Below, piece by piece: positions 18,898 through 26,886 of a DNA stretch of 26,886 nucleotides. The notes under the pieces were generated by a model. That model worked only from the letters and a program-made list of their open reading frames with translations, had not been told where the DNA came from and did no database searches. The stretch comes from Pelomyxa schiedti. Its lineage: Eukaryota; Evosea; Pelobiontida; Pelomyxidae. The number at the start of each line of letters is the position of its first letter. The stretch's first letter is position 1. The stretch covers positions 4,250 to 31,135 of the forward strand of contig JAHLWZ010000521.1 in NCBI GenBank assembly GCA_020536535.1, given 5' to 3'. The position numbers were made by a program, and so were the translations under genes.

Positions 18898-19305
18898 ATG
18901 AAAGAGTCAACATGGCTTTTGGTCCACAGTGAAAAAGGTAGAAAATTAACCCAGGCTGCCAGGGTGCATGCATTTTGGAGATTTGCCTATATGTTAAACC
19001 AAATCGCTCTTGTGATAGCTAATTGCCAACTCAACTGGCGCAGGGGAAAGCCTCACCACACCAGCCATAGTGGCACTCATTTCCCAAGTGGGTACGGCCC
19101 AGATGCATACGCAGGAACCAGCCACAACGCCACCTCTTCGGGTGTTAACGGCCGTATGTACGCCACAAATTTGGCAGTTATGGGACATGGGGGGGGCAGT
19201 GGGCTGGTGGCTCCACTCACACTGCGTTCGTCGTGCGCCAGGCGGTGGTCTAAATCTGATACAAATGAGGCAACTGTAAGACTCAAAGAGCGGTTTCCAA
19301 AGTAG
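18898..19305 (+). CDS. Hypothetical ORF of unknown function
   Basis: The frame is open from 18829 and its first ATG is at 18898; it stops at 19303-19305, about 135 residues. The N-terminal half is helical and protein-like (MKESTWLLVHSEKGRKL, VHAFWRFAYMLNQIALVIAN). The C-terminal half is Gly/Ser/His-rich. I recognise no family. The true start may lie in an upstream exon. It ends 63 bp before the E2 start codon, which makes a separate gene possible but tight. Confidence 0.33.
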   Translation: MKESTWLLVHSEKGRKLTQAARVHAFWRFAYMLNQIALVIANCQLNWRRGKPHHTSHSGTHFPSGYGPDAYAGTSHNATSSGVNGRMYATNLAVMGHGGGSGLVAPLTLRSSCARRWSKSDTNEATVRLKERFPK

Positions 19306-19368
19306 AAAGAAACAAAAAGGGAAAGATCAAGGAAAAAATAAAACATAAAAAAAACCAAGTGTCGCGAG

Positions 19369-20190
19369 ATGGCGGCCGGGCGGCGAATAAACAAGGTACC
19401 GTGCGCTGTCGCACCTACGACACTAAAACACCTATTACGGAGATCTCGTGGCGTCTTTGCTTTTGGTATTTTTTTTAACACAATAAAAGGAGTTGGAGGA
19501 GTTTGCTACGAAACGGGAGCCGTGGGTTAAAGTGAAAAGTCTTGCAACAAACAGATTGGATATCCAAGTCACTGGTCCTGTATGTTCTTTTTTGCACTTT
19601 ATCTTCCGAATATTTTTTTTTAGTTTACTTCTTTATTTTTTCAAAACAAACCTTTTTTGCTGTTTGTAATCTTGGTTCGCTTATTCAAGCATGTAGGAGG
19701 GCACACCGTATGCTGGCGGTTATTTTGTTATTGACTTCGAAATTCCGGCTGAATACCCTTTCAAGCCACCAAAGGTATCACCATGCAGGGCTCTGCTCCT
19801 TTTGCCTCCGTTTTTGATTCCCTTTAGATCAAGTTCAAGACTCCCATCTACCACCCCATGGTGAAAGCCGATGGACAGATTTGCACTCACGATATTGATA
19901 CGAATTGGAGCCCACAACTCAAAATCGTTGATGGTTAATGCCCTTCCTTCGTAATTCGTAGATATCAGACAATTTCACGTGATACTATAAATGCATCATA
20001 CCAATTCATACAGACGAATTAACTTCTGCTAGTTCTCAACATTTTGAGACAAATGATGGTTGAACCTGGCAGTGGTGAGACCCCTCTAGAACCGGCTATT
20101 GCTGAACAGTTCCGCACAAACAAACCAGCATTTGAGCGCAAAGCGGCTGAATTCACAAGGCAACACGCAGCAACACCCAAGATTCTCTAA
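19369..20190 (+). CDS. Ubiquitin-conjugating enzyme E2, five exons
   Basis: Exons 19369-19395, 19490-19579, 19697-19774, 19828-19933 and 20033-20190 give 152 residues, the size of a bare UBC domain. Seen: the N-terminal helix [14 protein letters not shown], then [27 protein letters not shown], the active-site segment [16 protein letters not shown] with Cys 84, then [19 protein letters not shown] and the C-terminal helices. Known: E2s carry ubiquitin (or a ubiquitin-like protein) as a thioester on this Cys and pass it on with an E3. Odd: the HPN motif, whose Asn stabilises the oxyanion, reads HPM (74-76). Splice junctions fall at conserved places and restore GPEGTP and DVLNIL, so the model is firm. 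It is convergent with the CDK gene, with 80 bp between stops. The E2 subclass cannot be set by eye. Confidence 0.93.
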
Positions 20191-20270
20191 TAGTCTATTC
20201 CCGCCATATCTTCGTGTTTTTTAAAAAAGAAACTCTCGTATTTTGGCTTCATTTTTCTTTTTTTGGGGGT

Positions 20271-22753
20271 TTAGTGCCCAGAAAGCAGTGGAATTACTGT
20301 ATCGGGGCCTCCCAATAAAATGGACTCGGTTGATTCATCAACTGGCCTCATTTTCTTTGCAAAATCATGAGAGCAGGGCCATGTGGGCATCCTTGCTGGG
20401 TCCATTGGCAGGGGATCCTCTGTGAAATACCTTTTGGGTGTGGTAAATGGAATGATTTGTACTAAGATGGAAGGAGTAACCTGTGCCTAAGGGCTTCTGC
20501 AGCGGAAAGTCTCTTGGCGGGATCGTAAGCCAATAATCGGGTCAGCAAATCGTGGCAGGCATCAGTCATAAACTGGACCTTTTTCCTCAGCGGGCTGATT
20601 TCTTGTTGATGTGCGCGAAGGTGTGAGGGCTGGGGAGCCATTCGCTTGGCATTTGGAAGAGAAGACCACCCTGGCCAAATTTTCTCTGTTGGTGGGCCAA
20701 GAAGTTTATACATCTAAGGTCATGAGAAAGCAAGAATTTTTATTTTGATAAAACAGACCTGGTACATCTGATCAACTTCACTGGTTCCTCTTAACAAAAT
20801 TGCATTTGTAAGGAACTCCCCAAAAATACAACCAACCTGTTTGTAAACAATGAAAAAACTTAAAAAATCCTAAAGGTCAAGAGGGAAAACTTACGGACCA
20901 CATATCTACAGCAGTGGAGTATATGTCAGAACCAAGAAGTACTTCTGGCGCTCTGAAGTGGTGTCAATGATTACATAACTGAGGAGTTGCGCACCTGTAC
21001 CAGAGAGTTACTACCGTTTGTGTCATTGGTTTCAGGGGGCTGCCGTACTCTCGGGCCATACCAAAGTCCTTGTAAATATTAGCTAGAATGTATGAGGCTA
21101 CGAAGTGGCACACAGCAAGTTTCATATGCCCTTTATTGTCATACAGAAGGTTGGTACTCTTAATATCTCTATGAACTACCCAGTTGCTGTGCAAGTGATC
21201 CACTGCTGTAAGCAGTTGACGCAGAAGGGTCTTAGTTTCAGCAGACAGAAATGGTTGCTTCATTGAATCCATCTAATAAAAAGAATTCAGAGAGTTTGGG
21301 GAGGAAGGTACTCAAACCAAACTTCTTAGGTTGTGGTCAAGATATTCCATAACGATATACACACAACTGTTGTTCGTGCCAACTACAATTTCTTTGACAT
21401 CCACTATGTACGGATGCTTATACCTTCGTATCAGTGAGGAAAACTCCTTACTTTCAGTAACCTTACAAAGTTTGAATTCTGATTTCCCGCAGGGCAGTCA
21501 TTGGGAACCCTGTTCATGCATATGTAAGTGAAAAGGGAAACGACTTGAAGAAGGGTTACCTTCCTTTTCTTGGTCCATTTTTATCTTCTTCAGGGCAACG
21601 ACCTCTTGCGTTACCTTATCTTGAGCCATATCTAACTAGTTTTACTTGCTTTCACCATGTAAAGTAGTCAGTACACACAAACAACGCCATATGTGCCCTC
21701 AGAGATATTGTGCAATCTTTGAAAGGAATCAACCGTTCTACTTCTCCAAATGCCAGCTGCCCGAGAAGAAGCAAGTGTTGGGGTTTGTGTGCGATTTGGT
21801 ATCACGGGACTGCTTGATGGAATAACAGTTGAGCTATGAATGATACTCTGTCCCAAAGAAGGGTTTGAAGTGCTACGAGCCACCGTAGGTCGTAATACCT
21901 CCCCTGCAAAGAACCAATACTTTAGACATTTTTGCAATTTGTTAATCAAAAAGTAATAAAGAAACCAAACCCAACCCACCCCAACCAAATCAAATCAAAC
22001 GCCAACCAAAACAAATCAAACGCCTCCCCTATTTATAAGTTGTGGGTTTCCTTCCTTCCTTCCTTCCTTCTTTGGTGTTGTGATCCATACATGCATAGAT
22101 ACATACATACCAGTTGTTGTGGTGGTGGTCGATGTCACGGCGCTGACAGAGTGCCTCAGTCTCTTGGAATCCAGAACGGCCCTCGTCGCCACGACTCTGG
22201 TTCTCACAAGCTCCGCCACTTTGGCGTCGATTTTGCTTGCGCTGCGCCCGGTGCCCCTCGCGGCGGCTTCTTTTTTCTTGACGAATGCCGAAGCCGGCGG
22301 GGTGTCGCCGCCCTCGTCGTGGCTGCTGGCCCCCGCCGCCGCCGCCGCCTCGTCTTCCCCCTCGTCGGCGAAGGACGACGAGCCGACGCCGCCGTCGTCG
22401 GTGGTGGTGGTGGTGGTTGTGGTGGCGGCGGCGGCGCTGGGGGAGCACTCGCCTTTTGGCATTGTGGGAGTGCAGTCGCCTCGGTGGGGGTAGTTTGGGG
22501 TCAGGGCGCCGGTGTCGCCCAGCGGCGTCGCGTCCAGTGGCGCGGCGGCTGGGCTGGGCCTCCTGTGCTGAGGCGGGGTGGCGGCGTCGACTCGGATTCT
22601 CTTCTCGGTGGCTGCTCCTGTCCCAGAGGCGCTTGGCCTCGCGTCGTTCCCCGGCGGCCTCACGAAGCTCCTCTTCTGGGGCAACACCAAGTTGGTTATC
22701 TCGCCCTCCTCCAGGTCATCCGAGCCAGTGCGACTGTTAGTACGAGGCCTCAT
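20271..22753 (-). CDS. CDK11/PITSLRE-type cyclin-dependent kinase, eleven exons
   Basis: Exons are 22111-22753, 21679-21903, 21560-21631, 21467-21509, 21318-21423, 21114-21272, 20995-21068, 20895-20952, 20759-20836, 20481-20713 and 20271-20430, with consistent phases, giving 616 residues. The N-terminus (1 to about 275) is disordered with DLEEGEI and Ser/Thr/Ala runs. The kinase domain shows [18 protein letters not shown] (Lys about 304), the cyclin-binding helix PMTALRE (316-322), [30 protein letters not shown] (Asp about 399), [26 protein letters not shown], and the tail [18 protein letters not shown], which matches the CDK11 C-terminus. Known: CDK11 with cyclin L acts in transcription and pre-mRNA splicing. 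The family helix PITSLRE appears here as PMTALRE; CDK10 is the main alternative. A stop at 20462 is intronic. The first intron (207 nt) is the longest I infer here. Confidence 0.93.
21904..22110 (-). repeat. Long intron with simple repeats
   Basis: This is intron 1 of the CDK11-type gene, at 207 nt much longer than the gene's other introns (42-58 nt). On the + strand it holds an A/C-rich stretch of CCAA/CAAAT-like units (about 21961-22023), a run of five TTCC units (about 22050-22070) and an ATAC repeat near the donor (about 22086-22110). Confidence 0.75.
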
Positions 22754-23085
22754 CACCCAACAGAAAATTTCTTTTTTATTATTCTCAGATAATCTGATTG
22801 CAGATGAGACAAAACTCAGAATAATAATAACATGGCTCTACACCGGACATTTCGCCAGGCGATGTGGTACCTTGTGATTCTCAATAACTCGAGTGGAACG
22901 TAAGTGGCTGAATAAAATAATCAACAGACCGGAACGCTGTCATTTTCCTGTTTTTTTTATTTCGCCAAGTGTGTCCCACCTTGTGTGGCGCCACATCGTG
23001 CATCAGGTGGATAATACGCGGGGGAAAAAAACTAACTTAACCATTCAATCTAAGACGAGGCGATGAGGAAGGGAAACACAAGCGG
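22754..23085. promoter_or_regulatory. 5' region of the CDK11-type gene
   Basis: This spacer is expected to contain the minus-strand promoter of the kinase gene. Apart from palindromic copy 2 at 22902-22971, I see only a T-rich tract around 22949-22960 and no nameable motif. Confidence 0.4.
22902..22971. mobile_element. Palindromic element, shorter copy 2
   Basis: It shares an exact 36-bp block with copy 1 (22905-22940 here, 6888-6923 there) and keeps the right-arm run TTTTTTTTATTTCGCCAA. The arms still pair imperfectly (GTGGCTGAATAAAA against TTTTATTTCGCCAA). The middle is about 30 bp shorter than in copy 1. AAGTG occurs just outside both ends, which may be chance. It lies about 150 bp upstream of the CDK11-type start codon and has the same orientation to its gene as copy 1. 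Confidence 0.6.
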
Positions 23086-23280
23086 ATGACCGACGTGCAC
23101 TGCCAAGCGGAGCACAAGGCCCCCCATGGTTGGATCTGTCCGCATCACCCTGGTAGAGGCCCCACTCCAGGAGTTTGTGTGAAGAGCTGCAGAACGTTTT
23201 GTTTTAGCACATCATTTGAGTGTAATTCCTGCTGGGATGGGGCCCTAAAGATGCACCCGCCAGACCAGTGTCCGCAATAA
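23086..23280 (+). CDS. Small Cys/His-rich ORF
   Basis: This 64-residue frame from ATG to TAA has eight Cys and several His (segments HGWICPHHPG, GVCVKSCRTFCF, FECNSC). The spacing hints at metal binding, but no known zinc-finger class fits by eye. It lies between the kinase promoter and a gag remnant. It could be a real small protein, an exon, or chance in mobile-element debris. Confidence 0.3.
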   Translation: MTDVHCQAEHKAPHGWICPHHPGRGPTPGVCVKSCRTFCFSTSFECNSCWDGALKMHPPDQCPQ

Positions 23281-23299
23281 TGGGAAAAGTCTAAAAATA

Positions 23300-23920
23300 G
23301 ATTTCAAAAATTTTCACGGTTATTGCCGTATCCATTTCTTGGAGCGTGTCTCTGCTTGCCAAAGTATTTCAGAGGTCTGTAGCAGCCATAACAGATTTGT
23401 GCTCGTTTTCCAACTCCTCAATTCCCAGTGAGAATAGTAGCGCATCACTGATGCTGTGAATGGAGGTATCCTTGATGTACTCTTCTCTAAACTCTTCGGT
23501 TCTTTACATTCTGGACTAAATTGAGCTTGATGAATCACTCGCTGCCAGTAACCAGCCACATTCTCGTCTTCACCTTGCCTCATTCTCATCTAAGTGTGCG
23601 TTTCCATCTGAGCCGTGGGAATAGGAAACCATTTGTAGATCTCCTCCTTGAGGCTCGCAAACGTCGTGGATATTGGATGTCCATCACGGGAAAGTATCAT
23701 AAGAGAGGTGCCTCGCAGCGCCAACAACGCCTTAAGTAATGCCTTTCACTCCAACCACATTCCTCTTGCGAGATCTCAATCCTAACACTGTACGTAGAAA
23801 CATCACTGTCAAGATCCCACTCGCGCTGATTCCAAACTGTTACCTCTTGTTTCGCTGTTCCAGGCATGGAAACACAAAGAGCCGTTGCTGCAGATCTTGA
23901 CTGAGGCCTGACATACAAAA
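23300..23920 (-). pseudogene. Broken retrotransposon gag-like fragment
   Basis: Three minus-strand pieces in different frames read like one Gag capsid region: an N-terminal piece ending around 23720, a middle piece with FASLKEEIYKWFP then an in-frame stop, then RQGEDENVAGYWQR, and after a frame change EFREEYIKDTSIHSISDALL with a further stop near 23360. Known: the pattern 'Qg.dEnv..Y..R' followed by helical segments is typical of Ty3/copia-like Gag. At least two stops and one frameshift show it is dead. I find no protease, reverse transcriptase or LTR next to it. Confidence 0.55.
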
Positions 23921-24189
23921 GAAAGAAAAGATTTAAAACAAACTGTATTGTATTTTATGCGTAATCCAAAGAAAAAAAAACAGGCTTGGGTTTGGGAGTT
24001 TTTCGACGCGATGGGTGCCAGGGGAACGATGTCAATCCCAAATAATCAGAGTTCTCCGTTAGACGAAAAACTGAGGAGGGTTTTTTACTGTATAGAGTAA
24101 GTTCACTCTACTTGGTGCCTGTGGCTAACAAGACAAATGATATAGTACATAACACATTTTTTAGTATTTACCGAGTGATGCACATAATG

Positions 24190-24607
24190 CTATGAATGGT
24201 GCGTGGTGGCCACACAGCCTTCTAGGTATGCAACTTGCCGTTCAAGGTATGCTATTTTCTCATTCACTCTTGCAAGCTTGTATCTCATAGACAAGTCTGC
24301 GTAGAGTGCAACATAATCAGTACACGGTGGATTTTCGTATATAAAGTGAGCGGAGTGTGTTGTGCAATACAAATAAATACGGGAGTTGGATTGGGTGTTG
24401 GACTGTTATAGTTACAATTTTAATTTGAGTAGAATATCCGCTGATTGTTAGCACGTTAAATACATGATGGATTCAAGAAAAAAAAAGTGAAATACCGAAT
24501 TTATTCAGGAACTCAGTAAGTTTCTTCATGTTGGTCATTGTGACTTCGAGAAATTCACGCGTCTCCCAGTCCACTTGGACTGCCTTTGCTACTTGATCCA
24601 CGTTCAT
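24190..24607 (-). CDS. BRK1: BRK1/HSPC300 subunit of the SCAR/WAVE complex
   Basis: Two exons (24496-24607, 24190-24296) separated by a 199-nt phase-1 intron give 72 residues (human BRK1: 75). Seen: QVDWETREFLEVTMTNMKKL, matching the family's [20 protein letters not shown], then EFLNKF, and after the splice DLSMRYKLARVNEKIAYLER, matching [20 protein letters not shown]. The junction restores the family's F-D. The whole protein is a coiled coil. Known: BRK1 forms the trimeric stalk with SCAR/WAVE and Abi in the complex that activates Arp2/3 and drives pseudopod formation. Its presence suggests that the organism makes SCAR-dependent actin protrusions. The start is the first ATG of the frame, although the frame stays open about 20 codons upstream. 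Confidence 0.92.
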
Positions 24608-24990
24608 TTTTGTTTTTGTTTCCGGCGCGACAAGGAATCCCCCGTAGTTTCTTCTTGGTTTGTGCAAGTCAGGTTTTATGTACGAGCGCTAGTGGTTACG
24701 TAACTATGACTTATGGGCCTCGGTTGTGTTATTTGTTTGTTCGTCGGTGGTCGGGGGTGTCGCCTGCCCTATCGTCAACCGCGTTTTTTTTTTTTCTTTT
24801 GTTTGTGTTTTTTCGCGATTAGCTGAACCAAACTTTCGGTGATGCTGCTTGTATACAACCAACGGTTGGCGTCTTCAATTAAACACCGTATGCTCGTACA
24901 CGAAGCACGAAGGAGGAAAAAGAAAAACATCTGAGAAACATCACATGAAACCACGGACAGACAACAACCTGGAGGACACTTGAGTGTGAC
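24608..24990. other. Intergenic region upstream of BRK1
   Basis: This contains the presumed BRK1 promoter. I see a T-rich patch (24785-24810) and no convincing gene or signal. Confidence 0.4.
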
Positions 24991-25850
24991 AACCGTGTGA
25001 GTCAGTTACCCTCAGTGCACCAAGTTCCCCATCAGGCAGCTCAACAGGGATGAGCCCAGCAGTCACACTACGGCAGGATTTTTTCCCATCAAAAAGGTGC
25101 TTAGTGCAGAATCCTCCTCAAGCCTGAACACACCACTGTGTTCCCGACCAATTTATTGCCACAGCCGGGGTTCTGTCTCCATCCTAAGGTTTACTCCACT
25201 TTGCGGTGCCCACCACAACAAGAGTCTTGGTACGCATATGTCCTCTCCAAGTCAATCACCACGGTAGTTGCTTCGCGACTGTCACCATCCCAGGACACCA
25301 ACGCTTCCATGCGACACTGTACTTCTCTCCCACTGCCGTTCCTATCCCGCAGATTGCGCACACCCACCCACATTGGCTCCCACATAGCACACCACTTCCC
25401 ATTCCATGCCGCCGTGTCCTGGTACTCTTGGCAAGATACCAAACCCCGAATAGAGTCCACCACTCCAAGCTTCGTTCTAAGGTCGTCAACCCCACAATGG
25501 CCACGGGGAGACGCCAGCGCCAGCGCGAGCAGTTGCTCCCGAGGATATTTTCAGATGCCAACCAAAATAACAAGCCGATAAAGAGGGGTGGATCAAATCA
25601 CAGTGATGTACAATACTGGAACTTTCTGGATTTGATTATTTGTTCCCAAAATTGGCCCAGTGCACCCCAGTTTCATGGTTGTTTGTGGATCAAAGCTGGG
25701 TCAATGAGGCACAAATAGGAAATTATCAACAACCTAACGAAACGTCAGTCAATGGCAGTGATTGGGAGTTCAAAAGCAAACCAGTTCGGTATCACTGGCA
25801 AGAACCTGCCCTGTGGATAGCGTGATGCTCCCAAGTGGCTCATACTGGTT
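24991..25850 (-). mobile_element. Probable decayed retroelement DNA, unassigned part
   Basis: Minus-strand frames with fair protein character but many breaks occur here, for example the frame 25191-25463 (VSWDGDSREATTVVIDLERT). They lie directly downstream, in transcription sense, of the endonuclease-like remnant at 25994-26370, where the reverse transcriptase of a non-LTR element would be expected. I cannot see a reverse transcriptase catalytic motif (YxDD), so the assignment rests on position and decay only. Confidence 0.3.
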
Positions 25851-25993
25851 GGTCTGAAGGAGTATCGAATCATCCTTGAGAGTTGCCATAATGGCGTTCC
25901 GGTCAAGGATTGGGTTGCGTTTCTTGTTGTAATTACTGAGGAAAGCCCTTTCCGGGCTTCTTCACTTGATGGTTGCTTTTGATTGGGTAGCGG

Positions 25994-26370
25994 TCATCTG
26001 CAGATGCATTGGATTCCCCGGTTGTCACTCGGGGGCTGGTGTCTTTGATAATTGAAGCAGCTTCGATGTGGAGCATGGCCGAGTGTGCAGCAGGTTCCAT
26101 TCTGGATGTGTGTCGGGGATTTCGACTCTATTGGTGTCTTCCCATTTTTGCATGGCCTGGCCAGGCTGTCTGTACTGACGTGATTGATCTTTCGAATGAT
26201 GGGTGTTTGCTGAGTGGGATATTGAAATCCCCAATCAGTATGGTTTCTGAGGCACTGACCCAAGTGTATTTAGTGCTAGCGGCGTCCCAGAAGTCTCCCG
26301 CTTCCAGGTGTCCTACGAATGGCGCATGCACTCCAAGTATATCCACGATGATGTTTCGTACTTACATCAA
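25994..26370 (-). pseudogene. Endonuclease/exonuclease/phosphatase-domain remnant, LINE-like
   Basis: On the minus strand a frame reads ILGVHAPFVGHLEAGDFW and then ILIGDFNIPL. These match the 'vYaP......Ff' and 'GDFN..l' motifs of the apurinic-type endonuclease domain found at the N-terminus of many non-LTR retrotransposons. The frame then breaks, and I do not find the expected SRID-type end of the domain. A neighbouring minus-strand ORF (26276-26698) may be its upstream part in another frame. It is most likely a decayed LINE-like copy; a diverged host EEP gene with unrecognised introns is the alternative. Confidence 0.5.
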
Positions 26371-26886
26371 ACGTTGAGGCTGGGTGAGTGTAGGTGCTGT
26401 TGCTAACCCTCCCAACCGCCGCGGTCCACAGGTGGAAGAGAGGATGGATTGAAAACACAGCAAGTTCAACATCAACTCCTGATTTCGCCAGCCGTTGTCT
26501 TCCACAACAAACCAACCAATACCGAGAGGAAGTGGCTGAACTGCAACTCGGGGGGGAAAAAATTATGTTTTTTTCATCTGTGGACAATTGATGGGAGGAA
26601 GACACAGTCAGGGTCTCTCCGAGACTACTTGGGCCGACCACACCAAACCCCCCTCCAATCTCCGGAAAAACTAGCGATTCTGTTGAACTGCACTTCATTG
26701 CGTCGAAACTGGTGCACAGTGGTCAAAGCGCCTGGTGGCACCAGGCTCCAACAATGTTCAATTCTGAACATGGAGTCTCCTGTCAACACTTCACAGCTTG
26801 TTGGGTTCAATTGATTTGGTTTGTGAGCAATGGTGTTTGCGCATTAAGAAGTACAACTGGAAGAGTTGTTGTAGTTGCGTTATCCC
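26371..26886 (-). mobile_element. Upstream part of the decayed retroelement
   Basis: Several overlapping minus-strand frames (for example 26625-26810 with RIEHCWSLVPPGALTTVHQF) look protein-like but do not connect into one product. By position they would be the 5' part of the element whose endonuclease remnant lies at 25994-26370. No promoter, repeat or end of the element is visible before the window edge. Confidence 0.3.

Noticed and set aside
20462-20713. CDK gene ending at 20462
   Set aside because: A 50-nt intron (20431-20480) joins to a segment matching the conserved CDK11 C-terminus ([11 protein letters not shown]), so the stop is intronic.
22050-22070. TTCC run as a telomere or regulatory satellite
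   Set aside because: Only five units, inside an intron next to other simple repeats; best read as a microsatellite.
21932-22792. Plus-strand 286-codon ORF over the kinase first exon
   Set aside because: Gly/Arg-rich shadow produced by GC-rich triplet repeats; the opposite strand encodes the kinase N-terminus with DLEEGEI and splices in phase to the kinase domain.
1-26886. tRNA, rRNA, CRISPR array or bacterial operon
   Set aside because: I looked for cloverleaf-like blocks, repeat-spacer arrays and Shine-Dalgarno-linked gene clusters and saw none; the gene structure is clearly eukaryotic.

Overview
The window is nuclear DNA of an intron-rich unicellular eukaryote. Genes lie on both strands, and nearly all are cut by very short GT-AG introns (33-60 nt, a few of 80-210 nt). 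Acceptors are T-rich and some exons are only 20-23 nt. Recognisable products are pan-eukaryotic: Rab1, YOS1/IER3IP1, an E2 ubiquitin-conjugating enzyme, a Josephin deubiquitinase, a CDK11-type kinase and BRK1 of the SCAR/WAVE complex. An actin-based motile protist is plausible. The species cannot be named from the sequence. I rebuilt splice sites by hand from frame, phase and family alignment from memory; no search was run.

Layout. 1-196: 3' or internal piece of a + strand membrane-protein gene. 524-3175 (-): Ser/Pro/Gln-rich protein of unknown function in four exons. 3666-6853 (-): five-exon P-loop NTPase plus PD-(D/E)XK nuclease protein of the Crinkler/RHS class. 6883-6983: palindromic element at its 5' end. 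7069-7434 (-) and 7819-8769 (+): YOS1 and Rab1, head to head. 8953-11472 (+): intronless Josephin protein. 11671-13977 (-): ATP-grasp protein. 14475-14843 (+): small Vps55-like membrane protein. 15275-18457 (+): twelve-exon pentaspan membrane glycoprotein of tweety/prominin type. 18898-19305 (+): weak ORF. 19369-20190 (+): E2 enzyme. 20271-22753 (-): CDK11-type kinase in eleven exons. 22902-22971: second copy of the palindromic element. 23086-23280 (+): small Cys-rich ORF. 23300-23920 (-): broken retrotransposon gag. 24190-24607 (-): BRK1. 25000-26886 (-): decayed retroelement-like DNA with an endonuclease-domain remnant.

Together, two genes (YOS1, Rab1) belong to the same ER-Golgi transport step and share a 384-bp divergent promoter region. 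Two (Josephin, E2) belong to ubiquitin metabolism but are not adjacent. The rest are ordinary housekeeping neighbours. Mobile DNA lies toward the right end, and the Crinkler/RHS-type gene is the main accessory gene of the left half.

The observations I rate highest are the two dispersed copies of a palindromic repeat, each just upstream of a minus-strand gene start; the apparently intact nuclease-NTPase gene; and altered catalytic-site residues in the Josephin (His of the CAxHALNN motif is Cys) and the E2 (HPN is HPM).
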